This document shows positions 9,003-18,900 of a DNA stretch of 64,000 bases, in pieces. Under the pieces are notes generated by a model. It ran no database searches, was not told the DNA's origin, and was given only the letters and a program-made list of their open reading frames with translations. A program made the translations under genes and the position numbers. The stretch is from Propionibacterium cyclohexanicum (GTDB lineage: Bacteria > Actinomycetota > Actinomycetes > Propionibacteriales > Propionibacteriaceae). Every line of letters begins with the position of its first letter. Position 1 is the stretch's first letter. The stretch spans positions 49,854-113,853 of the forward strand of contig NZ_FOGZ01000007.1 in the NCBI RefSeq assembly GCF_900111365.1. The letters run 5' to 3'.

Positions 9003-9800
9003 TCAGTTGCGCAAGAAGCTCAGCAGGCGCAGCAGGTTCGTGTAGAGCCACACCATCGTCACCATGAGACCAAAGGCGGCCCGCCAGGATTCCTTGGCCG
9101 GTGCCCCCATCGCCACACCGCGCTCGCACTCCTCGAAATCGAGCAGCAGGCTGCCCACGGCGAGCACGACACCGAGTCCGGCAAACAACCAACTCAGTAC
9201 TCCAGCGCCCGGGCCGACGTTGAAGAAGCCGAGATTCGCGCCGAACAGCAAGAAAACGAGATTGAGGGCCGCGACAACGGCGAAGGCGATGATCGAGAAG
9301 ACGAGGATCTTGCGCACCCGGCCCGATACCCGCACACCGAGATAGCGGTAGCTGGCCAGTACGACGGCGGCCGCGGCGAAGGTGCCGAGCACCGCCTGGG
9401 AGACGATCCCGGGGTAGAGGAACTCCATCACGGCGCTCCATGCGCCGATCAATACGCCTTCGGCAACCGTGTAGAACATGATCGCCGGCACCGAGGTGCT
9501 GTGCCTCATGGTAACCACGACGGCCGCGACCAGGGCGGTGATCGAGGACACAATGGCGACCGGGTAGAGCAGCGCTACGGGAGTGGCGAGCCAGGTGAGG
9601 GCCGCCACGGCAACGAGGATGACGAACAGGGTGCCTGTCTTGGCGACGACATCGTTCATCGTCATCCGCCCGGTGGGCGCCTGGCTGACCGGCGCGCCGT
9701 ATCCGGAACCCCTGAGCTGACCGATGTCGCCGTAGCTGGCTTCTCGATAACCCGGAGTGAACGTGTCTGATCTGGTGAGAACGGGATTGCTGCTCCGCAC
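9003..9800 (-). CDS. Bax inhibitor-1 / YccA-YetJ family membrane protein
   Basis: The 265-residue protein starts with a soluble N-terminus (MRSSNPVLTRSDTFTPGY) shared by actinobacterial Bax-inhibitor-1 proteins, then seven hydrophobic segments from about residue 60 on, including the family-typical SAVMEFLYPGIVSQAVLGTF and a C-terminal WLYTNLLRLLSFLRN. Relatives form pH-sensitive calcium leak channels in the membrane. The GTG at 9800 is preceded by GGAG at five bases. A longer frame upstream has no support. Confidence 0.9.
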   Translation of the reverse strand: MRSSNPVLTRSDTFTPGYREASYGDIGQLRGSGYGAPVSQAPTGRMTMNDVVAKTGTLFVILVAVAALTWLATPVALLYPVAIVSSITALVAAVVVTMRHSTSVPAIMFYTVAEGVLIGAWSAVMEFLYPGIVSQAVLGTFAAAAVVLASYRYLGVRVSGRVRKILVFSIIAFAVVAALNLVFLLFGANLGFFNVGPGAGVLSWLFAGLGVVLAVGSLLLDFEECERGVAMGAPAKESWRAAFGLMVTMVWLYTNLLRLLSFLRN

Positions 9801-10142
9801 TTCGACTCCGATCCTTCGGTGGGGCGCCCGATGCTCCCGGGCGTACACGGCCATGCTAACGGGCCGCACTGTCAGATCCCTGGGCTGGCGCCCCGGATCC
9901 TCCCCGGGATTGCTGCGCAGGACGCACCGCGAGGAACGACGCACGACGCACCGCGAGGGGGCATTTGGCTCCCCCTGCCACCATGGAGAGAGGGGCAGGC
10001 TCTACCGCCCGGCGCAGTGCCGAAGCCACGGATGGCGACAGGCCGCACAGCATCCCGCCCGAAGGACCCCCACCGCGCCAGCCAGCAGCGTCGCAGCACC
10101 GACACGGACGAGACCGATTCGGACAAGGAGGAGATGTCCCCC
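9801..10142. other. intergenic gap with a repeated 14-mer
   Basis: About 340 bases between the divergent Bax-inhibitor gene and the SRPBCC gene. The 14-mer GACGCACCGCGAGG occurs at 9921-9934 and again at 9945-9958. A frame in phase with the downstream SRPBCC gene is open across the gap, but its Pro/Arg/His-rich translation looks non-coding. No promoter or RNA could be assigned. Confidence 0.4.
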
Positions 10143-10649
10143 ATGACCCCGGGCACACTCACCATCACCCGCACATTCGCCGCTCCCCTCGAAGCAGCTT
10201 TCGATGCCTGGATCGTGCCCGCCCATTTCGCGAGCTGGTTTGGTGGCTCCGAGATCGACGTCCCCCTGGACACCGTCAAGCTCGACGTGCGGGCGGGAGG
10301 GCACTGGCAGGCCGACATGGTCCTGCCCGGCGGCGACGTCGTTCACTGGATCGGTGAGTACACGGCAGTGCAGCGGCCCCGCCACCTCGCGCTGACGCTG
10401 ACCGATGAGCCCGACCAGCCCGAACGCGCACCGCTCACCGTCGACTTCGCTGCCGTCGACGGCGGGACCCGAATGACATTCACCCAGGGCGAGACCTCCC
10501 GGTTCAGCCCAGAGCAGTACGAGACAACCCGCGCCGGTTACCAGCGCTTCTTCGACACCATGGCCTCAATGCTCGAGATCTGTCAGAAGCGCCATCGACA
10601 CAGCGCCTCGGCAGATCCGCAGATCAGCCAACCGGAAGCTCCCAGATGA
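10143..10649 (+). CDS. SRPBCC / AHSA1-type protein
   Basis: The 168-residue protein begins TLTITRTFAAPLEAAFDAWIVPAHFASWFGG, the classic AHSA1 start, followed by strands (GGHWQADMVLPGGDVVHWIGEY) and a C-terminal helix RAGYQRFFDTMASMLE. It lacks the usual ArsR partner gene. GGAGG at 10127-10131 is 11 bases from the chosen ATG (10143) and only two from the ATG at 10134, so the former is preferred. Its last 26 bases overlap the convergent acetyltransferase fragment. The final 20 residues lie past the domain. Confidence 0.8.
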   Translation: MTPGTLTITRTFAAPLEAAFDAWIVPAHFASWFGGSEIDVPLDTVKLDVRAGGHWQADMVLPGGDVVHWIGEYTAVQRPRHLALTLTDEPDQPERAPLTVDFAAVDGGTRMTFTQGETSRFSPEQYETTRAGYQRFFDTMASMLEICQKRHRHSASADPQISQPEAPR

Positions 10650-10845
10650 TCTCGAGGCCGTCCTCCTCGTCCCACTGCTCCCCGACCCGGGCGAAGCCGT
10701 GGCCGGCGATCACGGCCCGGGAGGCCTCATTGTCGGGACCGATGGTTGCCCTCAGCACCCTGACATCCGGGTGAGCGCGGGCCACGGCGAGCAGGGTCTC
10801 CACCGCGCGGCGCCAGGGCTCGCCGCTGATGGCCGTTGTCACCAC
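10624..10845 (-). pseudogene. GNAT acetyltransferase, C-terminal half only
   Basis: The frame encodes only the distal half of a RimJ/RimL-type GNAT fold: EPWRRAVETLLAVARAH, VRVLRATIGPDNEASRAVIAGHGFARVGEQ and DEEDGLEIIWELPVG. The N-terminal strands and the acetyl-CoA pyrophosphate loop (Q/R-x-x-G-x-G/A) are absent. The fragment starts about 28 bases after the 3' end of the tRNA at 10873-10945 on the same strand, with no room for the missing half. It therefore looks like a remnant left by a deletion or insertion next to the tRNA. A GTG at 10842 or 10845 could still start a peptide of about 73 residues. Confidence 0.65.
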
Positions 10846-10872
10846 TCCATGATGGCGCGGCCCGGCCAGCCG

Positions 10873-10945
10873 TACCCCCGACGAGAGTCGAACTCGCACT
10901 TGGGCGGGTTTAAGCCGCCTGCCTCTGCCATTGGGCTACGGGGGC
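10873..10945 (-). tRNA. tRNA with UAA anticodon, class I (short variable arm)
   Basis: The minus strand folds into a full 73-base cloverleaf: acceptor stem GCCCCCG/CGGGGGT (one G-U pair), a three-pair D stem, anticodon stem GGCGG/CCGCC with loop CTTAAAC, a five-base variable loop CAAGT, T stem GCGAG/CTCGT with loop TTCGACT, and discriminator A. The 3' CCA is not encoded. The anticodon UAA predicts Leu (UUA codons). Leu tRNAs normally have a long class II variable arm, which is absent, so the amino acid is uncertain. It lies downstream of ppx on the same strand. Confidence 0.85.
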
Positions 10946-10975
10946 CCACCGCGCCCTTGGCGCGGACCATCGGGT

Positions 10976-11932
10976 TCAGCGCGGCGAGAGTACCTGGCCG
11001 GTTCCGTCGTTGAGCATCCCCAACGCAATGCCGTCGAGGATATCGGCCTCGCTGGCCACCAGCTCTGCGGCACCAACACGTCGGGTCACCTCGGCCACGA
11101 TGAGGGCGCCAGCGCACAGCACCTCGGCCCTCTGTGGCTGCACCGGCCCCCAGCTCGTCACCTCGGCCACCGTGGCACCGAGCAGTCGCTCGGCGGTCCG
11201 GCGCACCACATCGCGCGCGATCGCGGCGCCGTGCACGCGCGAACGGTCGTAGCGGCGAAGGCCCAGGGCCACGGCAGTCATCGAGGTGACCGTGCCGGCA
11301 ACCCCGATGAATGTGCCGATGTCGCCCAGCCCGACACCGCACCCGTCCAGCTGCTCGTCCACGAGGGCCCGGGCGCGGGCGATCTGCTCGGCGCTGGGAG
11401 GGTCATCGTGCAGGATCCGCTCGCGCAACCGGCGCGAACCGATGTTCAGGCTCACCCCGGTCTCGATACGGGCTCCCGCGGCGTCCACCGTCCCCCTGAC
11501 AAGTTCCGTCGACCCGCCCCCGGAATCCATCACGAGCACCGGACTGCGCGGGCAGCGAATGCCGGAGAGCGCGCCGCGGAAGCTCAACTGCGACTCCTCG
11601 AGGCCACTGATCACCTCGGGCTCGATGCCCAGCCTGGCCCGCACACCGGAGAACAGCTCCTCACGATTCGAGGCGTCTCTGGTCGCCGAGGTGGCCACGA
11701 AACGAGCCCGCCGACAGTCCAGATCGGCGATGACCTCCGCGTACTGCTCACAGGCCACGAATGCCCTGCTCAGCGCATCGGACGCGAAGGCACCCGTCGC
11801 ATCCACGCCCTCCCCCAGCCCCACGAAGGTGAGCCGTCGGTCGTACTCGCGCAGGGAGCCGTCGGCTTCCTGACCGGCAACGAACAGCCTCATCGTGTTC
11901 GTGCCGCAATCGATGGCAGCGACCTTCATCAT
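10976..11932 (-). CDS. ppx: Ppx/GppA family exopolyphosphatase
   Basis: Hydrolyses polyphosphate or pppGpp. It belongs to the actin-like ATPase fold: phosphate-1 motif AAIDCGTNTMRLFV at the N-terminus, SATRDASNREEL, and the phosphate-2 motif VLVMDSGGGSTELV in the middle. At about 318 residues it is the short actinobacterial form without an HD domain. The ATGATG start overlaps the stop of the DUF501 gene (ATGA), so the two are translationally coupled. It is the last protein gene of the eno-ftsB-DUF501-ppx series. Confidence 0.9.
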   Translation of the reverse strand: MMKVAAIDCGTNTMRLFVAGQEADGSLREYDRRLTFVGLGEGVDATGAFASDALSRAFVACEQYAEVIADLDCRRARFVATSATRDASNREELFSGVRARLGIEPEVISGLEESQLSFRGALSGIRCPRSPVLVMDSGGGSTELVRGTVDAAGARIETGVSLNIGSRRLRERILHDDPPSAEQIARARALVDEQLDGCGVGLGDIGTFIGVAGTVTSMTAVALGLRRYDRSRVHGAAIARDVVRRTAERLLGATVAEVTSWGPVQPQRAEVLCAGALIVAEVTRRVGAAELVASEADILDGIALGMLNDGTGQVLSPR

Positions 11933-12423
11933 TGCTCCCCTGTGCGCGCACACTCATGAGGCGAGCTCCAGAACTCCCCGACCAGGCGCACCGTCTCGTC
12001 GCCGAGCTCGTTGACGCCCGGTCCGGCCGCCAAGGCATGCGCCAGTAGCGCATGGAGGCACTTCACCCGGGTGGGCATCCCGCCGGCACTGATCCCGGCC
12101 AGCTCCGGCACCGCGCCATAGCGGGCGCGATCGGCGAGATATGCCTCGTGGGCGTCATGATGCGCGCGCGCCAGATGCGGATCCCGAGCAATCTCAGCCG
12201 TCCACTCGGCCATCAGGCCGGAGGCCTCGAGGCGCGAGCAGGCCGCCACAGCCTGTGGGCAGGTGAGGTAGTAGAAGGTCGGGAACGGGCTGCCGTTGGG
12301 CAACCGTGGTTTGGTGGCAATGACACCCGGGTGCCCGCAGGGGCAGCGCCACGCGACACCGACGACGCCGCGGGGCGGGCGACCGAGCTGCTCGGCGATG
12401 ACGACCTCGTCCTCGCTGCTCAT
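11929..12423 (-). CDS. DUF501 family protein
   Basis: The 164-residue protein has the DUF501 pattern: an N-terminal helix (EDEVVIAEQLGRPPRGVVGVAWRCPCGHPGVIATKPRL), FPTFYYLTCPQAVAACSRLEASGLM, and near the end GGMPTRVKCLHALLAHALAAGPGVNELGDE. Cysteines in RCPCGHP and YLTCP are conserved in the family. Function is unknown, but in actinobacteria it sits constantly between ftsB and ppx, as here. ATG 12423 chosen; an in-frame GTG lies about 18 bases upstream. Confidence 0.85.
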   Translation of the reverse strand: MSSEDEVVIAEQLGRPPRGVVGVAWRCPCGHPGVIATKPRLPNGSPFPTFYYLTCPQAVAACSRLEASGLMAEWTAEIARDPHLARAHHDAHEAYLADRARYGAVPELAGISAGGMPTRVKCLHALLAHALAAGPGVNELGDETVRLVGEFWSSPHECARTGEQ

Positions 12424-12470
12424 CGACTCCAGCTCTCGCACCCCACCATTCTTCCACGCCGCCACGACGA

Positions 12471-12502
12471 GCATGCCGCCAGACGAGCACGCCGCCAGAC
12501 GA
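12471..12502. repeat. 16-bp tandem duplication
   Basis: Two head-to-tail copies of GCATGCCGCCAGACGA, with one mismatch (T/C at the fourth base), lie in the gap between ftsB and the DUF501 gene. Confidence 0.8.
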
Positions 12503-12523
12503 CATGGTGCAGCTGCCTGCCCG

Positions 12524-13189
12524 TCAGGGGGTGGCCGCACCCGAGGGAACCGGCGTGGGCTCAGGACTTGGGGAGACCGAAATGATCCGGTCGCCAGCCG
12601 GCACCGATGGGGTGGCTGTGGGTTGGTCCGCAGCCCGCACCGACGACCACAGGCGCTGCCACCAACTCTGGTTGGCCGCCTCGCCGGACGTCGTCCGGTC
12701 AATCGTCGTACCTCCGCCGTACGGCTCCCCCTTGGCATCGACGACCCGATAGCCCGACTCCCCCGGCATCACCCAGCCGAGCCGGTCACGTGCCTGGGCG
12801 CGAACGAAGTCCGGGTCGTCCCACTGCTGCTTCTGCTGCTCCAAGGCAGCAATCTGCTCGTTGCTCTGCGCGATCTGGGCCCGCGCGCTGGCCATCTCGG
12901 AGCGCTGGTCCACATATACCCGAAGGCTCGACACGAGCGAGATGACGAGAATCGCCAGGACCACCATGATCGCCGTCAGGCGCCGTGTCGCGCGGACTCC
13001 CGAGCGCACCACGGGACCGGTCGCGGTGGACTCTTCACCATCCGGCTGGCCTGCGCCGGCCGACGCGGACTGCAGATGCGTGGCGCCCCGCGAGGCCCGC
13101 CGCTCGGCGCGGGCACTGGTACGCCTGCTGGGCGTGTCCCCCGCCGAGCTGTGGCCGCGCGGGGGCCTGCCTGATCGAGGGGAAGCCAT
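12524..13189 (-). CDS. ftsB: septum formation initiator FtsB/DivIC
   Basis: A divisome membrane protein. The 221-residue product has a disordered N-terminus of about 80 residues rich in Arg/Ser/Gly, one transmembrane segment (ATRRLTAIMVVLAILVISLV), then a periplasmic coiled coil (QRSEMASARAQIAQSNEQIAALEQQKQQW) and the conserved DPDFVRAQARDRLGWVMPGESGYRVV. The C-terminal tail is Pro/Ser/Thr-rich. ATG 13189 used; a GTG 18 bases upstream is possible. It lies just downstream of eno, as usual in actinobacteria. Confidence 0.9.
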   Translation of the reverse strand: MASPRSGRPPRGHSSAGDTPSRRTSARAERRASRGATHLQSASAGAGQPDGEESTATGPVVRSGVRATRRLTAIMVVLAILVISLVSSLRVYVDQRSEMASARAQIAQSNEQIAALEQQKQQWDDPDFVRAQARDRLGWVMPGESGYRVVDAKGEPYGGGTTIDRTTSGEAANQSWWQRLWSSVRAADQPTATPSVPAGDRIISVSPSPEPTPVPSGAATP

Positions 13190-13270
13190 GGCCCCATTCT
13201 TGCTCACCCACCCGGATGCCCCAAGGACGGCGCAGGACTCACGGCGGCCGCCCTTGGGGGGCACAAGACA

Positions 13271-13303
13271 ACAGGGGCGCCGCCCTGTGGGCGGCACCCC
13301 TGT
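13271..13303 (-). terminator. eno transcription terminator
   Basis: A long GC-rich hairpin, ACAGGGGCGCCGCCC and its near-perfect complement around a TGT loop, sits 44 bases past the eno stop. On the minus strand it is followed by TGTTGTCTTGTG, moderately T-rich. It should separate the highly expressed eno from ftsB. Confidence 0.75.
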
Positions 13304-13335
13304 GCATCGTCAGCTCAAGTGCATCGTCAGCTCAA
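13302..13335. repeat. 17-bp tandem duplication after eno
   Basis: Two perfect head-to-tail copies of GTGCATCGTCAGCTCAA at 13302-13318 and 13319-13335, between the eno stop and its terminator hairpin. Confidence 0.9.
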
Positions 13336-13346
13336 GGGCTGCTCTT

Positions 13347-14690
<1,344 letters not shown>

Positions 14691-14782
14691 CTATCCGCTC
14701 GGCACCGGCTCGCACCCGCCAGATCCGCCCTCGGCTTGCGGGCCACAACCGACTCAGTGCCGGGGGTCCGCCGCCGGCCTGC

Positions 14783-15448
14783 TCAGGCGCTTGCCAGTCC
14801 CTGTTCGCGGGCCCTGACCTCTTGCTCCCTGATCTCTTGCTCCCAGGCACGCACTGCCGTCCGGGTCGCCTGGTCAACGTCGACTCCGCCGATCTGGGCA
14901 CGCCGCACGATCTGCAGGATCTGCTCCCCGGCCTGCTCGGCGGTGATCGGCTCGGCGCCTGCGCTGGCGCGGTCAGGGCCGCCATTGTGTTCGCGCTGGG
15001 CAACCTTCGCCGCCCTGGCGAGGGTCGGCAGCGAATCGGCAATGCCGTCGAGGCAGGATTCCCGATGCTTGGCCGCCCTCTTGCGCCTCTCCCAGCTGGC
15101 ATCGAAATCCGCCGGGAGCTCAGCCCCCTCGTAGACATGGGGATGGCGGGCAATCAGCTTGTCCGCGGTGGCATTGATCACGTCATCGAGCGTGAACCAG
15201 CCGTCCTCGCTGGCAATGAGCGCGTGGAAGACCACCTGCATGAGCACGTCCCCGAGTTCCTCGCGCAGATCGGCAGGTGAGCCGGTCTCGATCGCGTCAA
15301 CCGTCTCGGCACACTCCTCCACAAGGTGCTTCACGAGACTCACATGGGTCTGACGGGCATCCCAGGGGCAGTCTGCGCGCAGCCTGGCCATCACCTCGGC
15401 AAGCCGGGGCAGCGCGCTCCCTGCGGGGGTCTCGGGCACCTCGGTCAC
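14783..15448 (-). CDS. mazG: MazG family nucleoside triphosphate pyrophosphohydrolase
   Basis: Hydrolyses NTPs, for example oxidised or stress-derived nucleotides, to NMP and PPi. The 221-residue protein has one MazG domain: LRADCPWDARQTHVSLVKHLVEECAETVDAIETG with the first E-x2-E metal motif, then REELGDVLMQVVFHALIA with E-x3-D. The C-terminal third is charged and lacks a second MazG domain. The GTG at 15448 overlaps the upstream lipoprotein stop as GTGA, showing translational coupling. Confidence 0.92.
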   Translation of the reverse strand: MTEVPETPAGSALPRLAEVMARLRADCPWDARQTHVSLVKHLVEECAETVDAIETGSPADLREELGDVLMQVVFHALIASEDGWFTLDDVINATADKLIARHPHVYEGAELPADFDASWERRKRAAKHRESCLDGIADSLPTLARAAKVAQREHNGGPDRASAGAEPITAEQAGEQILQIVRRAQIGGVDVDQATRTAVRAWEQEIREQEVRAREQGLASA

Positions 15449-15981
15449 GATCCACCCGTCCCGGGGCTGGACAGCGATCCGGTGCCGCTCACGATTTGCT
15501 CCGCGCCGTTCCACGTGCCATAGCGGGGGTTGACGATCACCGGTGCCGCGGCGGCGTCACGACTCACCTCGCCGACATCGTGGCGCATGGCCAGCGCGAG
15601 CAGCCGCACCCGCCCGTCCAGGGCCCGGCCGCATTCGGGGTTCTGGGCGAACTGGGCGCCGTCCTGCAGGCTCGCGAGTGCCGCGCGTTTGTCCGCGTCC
15701 TCAATGGTCACGCCATAGCGTGCGGCCAGCTGGTCGGCGATCAGTCCCGAGGCCGCCCAGGAGACCACATTGCGCCGCACGTCGCCATCGGTGACGTTGC
15801 CGGCGATCCCCATCTCGTCGAGCACTTCGACGCATCCCCTCGAGTAGGCGTCGACAGCAGATTCGCTGACCCGCACCCCGCCGAGTTCTGCCGCGACACC
15901 CGGGTTGGGCGCGCAGCTCGCCAAGGTCCCCATCGCGGCGAGTGGCAGGCCGAGCCGCACGAGCAGCGAGCGGTGCATCAT
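15445..15981 (-). CDS. SurA-N-terminal-like lipoprotein
   Basis: The 178-residue product starts MMHRSLLVRLGLPLAAMG and has lipobox LASC, so it is predicted to be an exported lipoprotein. The mature part (GVRVSESAVDAYSRGCVEVL, VRRNVVSWAASGLIADQLAARYGVTIEDADKRAAL) resembles the N-terminal helical domain of SurA-type chaperones but without a PPIase domain. It is coupled by ATGA to mfd upstream and by GTGA to mazG downstream. Chaperone role is inference. Confidence 0.75.
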   Translation of the reverse strand: MMHRSLLVRLGLPLAAMGTLASCAPNPGVAAELGGVRVSESAVDAYSRGCVEVLDEMGIAGNVTDGDVRRNVVSWAASGLIADQLAARYGVTIEDADKRAALASLQDGAQFAQNPECGRALDGRVRLLALAMRHDVGEVSRDAAAAPVIVNPRYGTWNGAEQIVSGTGSLSSPGTGGS

Positions 15982-18900
15982 CGGGAGACTCCTTGGTTTG
16001 CACGGGCGCGCGGGCGACGTCGCCCATCCGATGTCGAGCCTAGCCCAGCGGGCTGGTCGGTTGGCGCGTCACCCGCACCGGGACGCGGCGGCAGCAGGAT
16101 GTCGGTGACAAAGCGTTTCGCCCACTCCACGAGCTCGTCGTCGGCGATCGGCTGGCCCATCACCGTGGCGGTGCGCGGACGTGGCACGAGCAGCATATTG
16201 GCGGCGTTCTTCACGACGCTGCCCGGATAGAGCCGCTCCAGGCGCATCCGGCGGCTGTCGGGGATGCTCAGCTCGGTACCTTCCGGGCTGCGTCGCCCGA
16301 TGAGCGGAGCGAACCGGATGTTGTTGCCCTGCGCCATCACCTCGGTGAGACCGGCTTCGCGACACAGCCTGCGGAAATCTGCCAGGGTGAGCAGCGATTC
16401 GGCCTGCGCCGGCAGCGGCCCGTAGCGATCGACCAGTTCCTGGCGCAGCGCCCCGATCTGCTCACGGGTGCGGATCTCGGCGATCCGCTTGTACATCTCC
16501 AGTCTCAGCCGCTCGGACTCCACATAGTCGATGGGCAGCCTGGCGTCCACCGGCAGTTCGATACGGATGGGGGCCTCGCCCTCGGAGGGCCCATCGCCCT
16601 TGTACTCCGCCACTGCCTCGCCCACCAGGCGCAGGTACAGGTCGAAGCCCACATCGGCGATGTGCCCGGACTGCTCCTCGCCCAGCAGATTCCCGGCACC
16701 GCGGATCTCCAGGTCCTTCATGGCGATCGCCATGCCGGCGCCGAGGTCGTTGTTGGCGGCCAGTGCGGCCAGCCGGTCGTGGGCGGTGGTCGTGAGGGGC
16801 TTGTCCGGCGGATAGAGGAAGTAGGCGTAGCCGCGCTCACGTCCGCGCCCCACCCGTCCGCGCAGCTGGTGGAGCTGGGACAGCCCCATATGGTCAGCCC
16901 GGTCCACGATGAGCGTGTTCGCGGTGGAGATGTCGAGCCCGGCCTCGACGATTGTCGTGCAGACCAGCACATCGGCACGCCGCTCCCAGAAGTCCACCAT
17001 GACCTTCTCCAGCGCCTTCTCGTTCATCTGGCCGTGCGCCACCGCGACACGGGCTTCGGGCACCAGATCGCGGATCCGGGCGGCCGTGCGGTCGATGCTC
17101 TGCACCCGGTTGTGGACGAAGAAGACCTGGCCCTCGCGCGCCAGCTCACGGCGGATCGCCGCCACCACCTGGCCCTCGTCATAGGGTCCGGCGAAGGTGA
17201 GCACCGGGTGGCGTTCCTCGGGCGGGGTGGCGATCGTGCTCATCTCCCGGATGCCCGTCACGGCCATCTCCAGCGTGCGCGGAATGGGCGTGGCGCTCAT
17301 CGACAGGACATCGACATTGACCCGCAGCTTCTTGAGGGCCTCCTTGTGGTCGACGCCGAAGCGCTGCTCCTCGTCGATGATCACCAGGCCCAGATCCTTG
17401 AACTTCATCTGGTCCGAGAGCAGCCGATGGGTGCCGATGACCACGTCGACACGGCCCGATTGGAGCCCCTCGACGGTCCTCTTGGTCTGGACCGGCGTGG
17501 AGAAACGGCTCAGCTGTTCGACGACCACCGGGAAACCCGCGTAGCGGTCGATGAAGGTCTGGGCATGCTGCTGCACGAGCAGCGTGGTGGGCACGAGGAC
17601 CGCAACCTGCTTGCCGTCCTGGACGGCCTTGAACGCGGCCCGCACCGCTATCTCGGTCTTGCCGTAGCCGACATCACCGCAGATCAGCCGATCCATCGGG
17701 ACGACGCTCTCCATGTCATGCTTCACGTCCTGGATGCATGCCAGCTGATCGGGCGTCTCCGTGTAGTAGAAGGCGTCCTCCATGTCGCGCTGCCAGGGAG
17801 TGTCGGGGCCGAAGGCGTGGCCCCGGGTGGCCTGCCGGGCAGCGTAGAGCTTGATGAGGCCGGCAGCGATCTCGCGCACTGCCCTCTTGGCGCGTGACTT
17901 GCGCTGCTTCCAGTCCGCTCCGCCCATCCTGTCCAGCGCCGGCGTCTCGCCGCCCACATAGCGGGTGACCTGATCCAGCTGGTCCATCGGCAGATAGAGA
18001 CGGTCGCCGGGCTGCCCGCGCCGCGAGGGCGCGTACTCGATGACCATGTATTCCCTGGTCGCCCCGGAGACGGTGCGCTGCACCAGCTCGACGAAGCGGC
18101 CCACGCCGTGCTGCTCGTGAACGAGCGGGTCCCCAGGCCGCAGCTCCAGGGGGACGACCTGATTGCGCCGTTTGGCGGGCATCCTGCGGCTGGAGTGGGT
18201 CTCGGCGGGCTGGTGCGAGAGGTCACCGGAGGCGATCACGGCAAGCTCGATGGCGGGAGCGCGCAAGCCGTGCTGCACAGTGGAGACGACCACCTCGACC
18301 ACCCCGGGCACCGGCTCCTGGGTGTCGAGATCCGCGATCCGGGCTGGCACATCGCGATCGCCGAGCAGCTCAGTCATCCGCGCGGCCAGGCCCTTGCCGG
18401 GGACGCTGAGCACCACCCGCCAGCCCCGCCCGAGATCGGCCTTCATGGCGGTCACTGCCGCCTCCGCATCGCCGCTCCAGCTCGGCATCGCCTCAATGTC
18501 CAGCCGAAGGGAAGCCACCGGGGAGGACGCGCCGCCGGTGATCTCCTGCCGCAGGGCCGGACTCGCGGCATCTTCTGGCGGGCCGGCGGTGAACTGCGAG
18601 AGCGACCACCAGGCCTGGCCCCGCGACAGCGCCCGGGCCCGCACCGCGGACAGTTCCCGGTAGGCCGAGGACTCCAGATCGATCGGTGCCTTGCCGCCCG
18701 TGGCGGCGGCCGCCCACGATGCATGGAGGAATTCCTGGCTGGTGCGCACCAGGTCTTCGGCACGTGAACGGACGAGCTCGGGATCGGCCACGAGCACGAG
18801 CGTGTTCGCTGGCATCACATCGACGAGCAGTTCGAGCTGGTCGACCAGGGCAGGGATGAGGGCTTCCATTCCCTCGCAGGCCTGTCCCTGGCTGATCTTC

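Noticed and set aside
16662..17897. 411-codon plus-strand open frame
   Set aside because: Antisense to mfd, whose helicase motifs are unambiguous.
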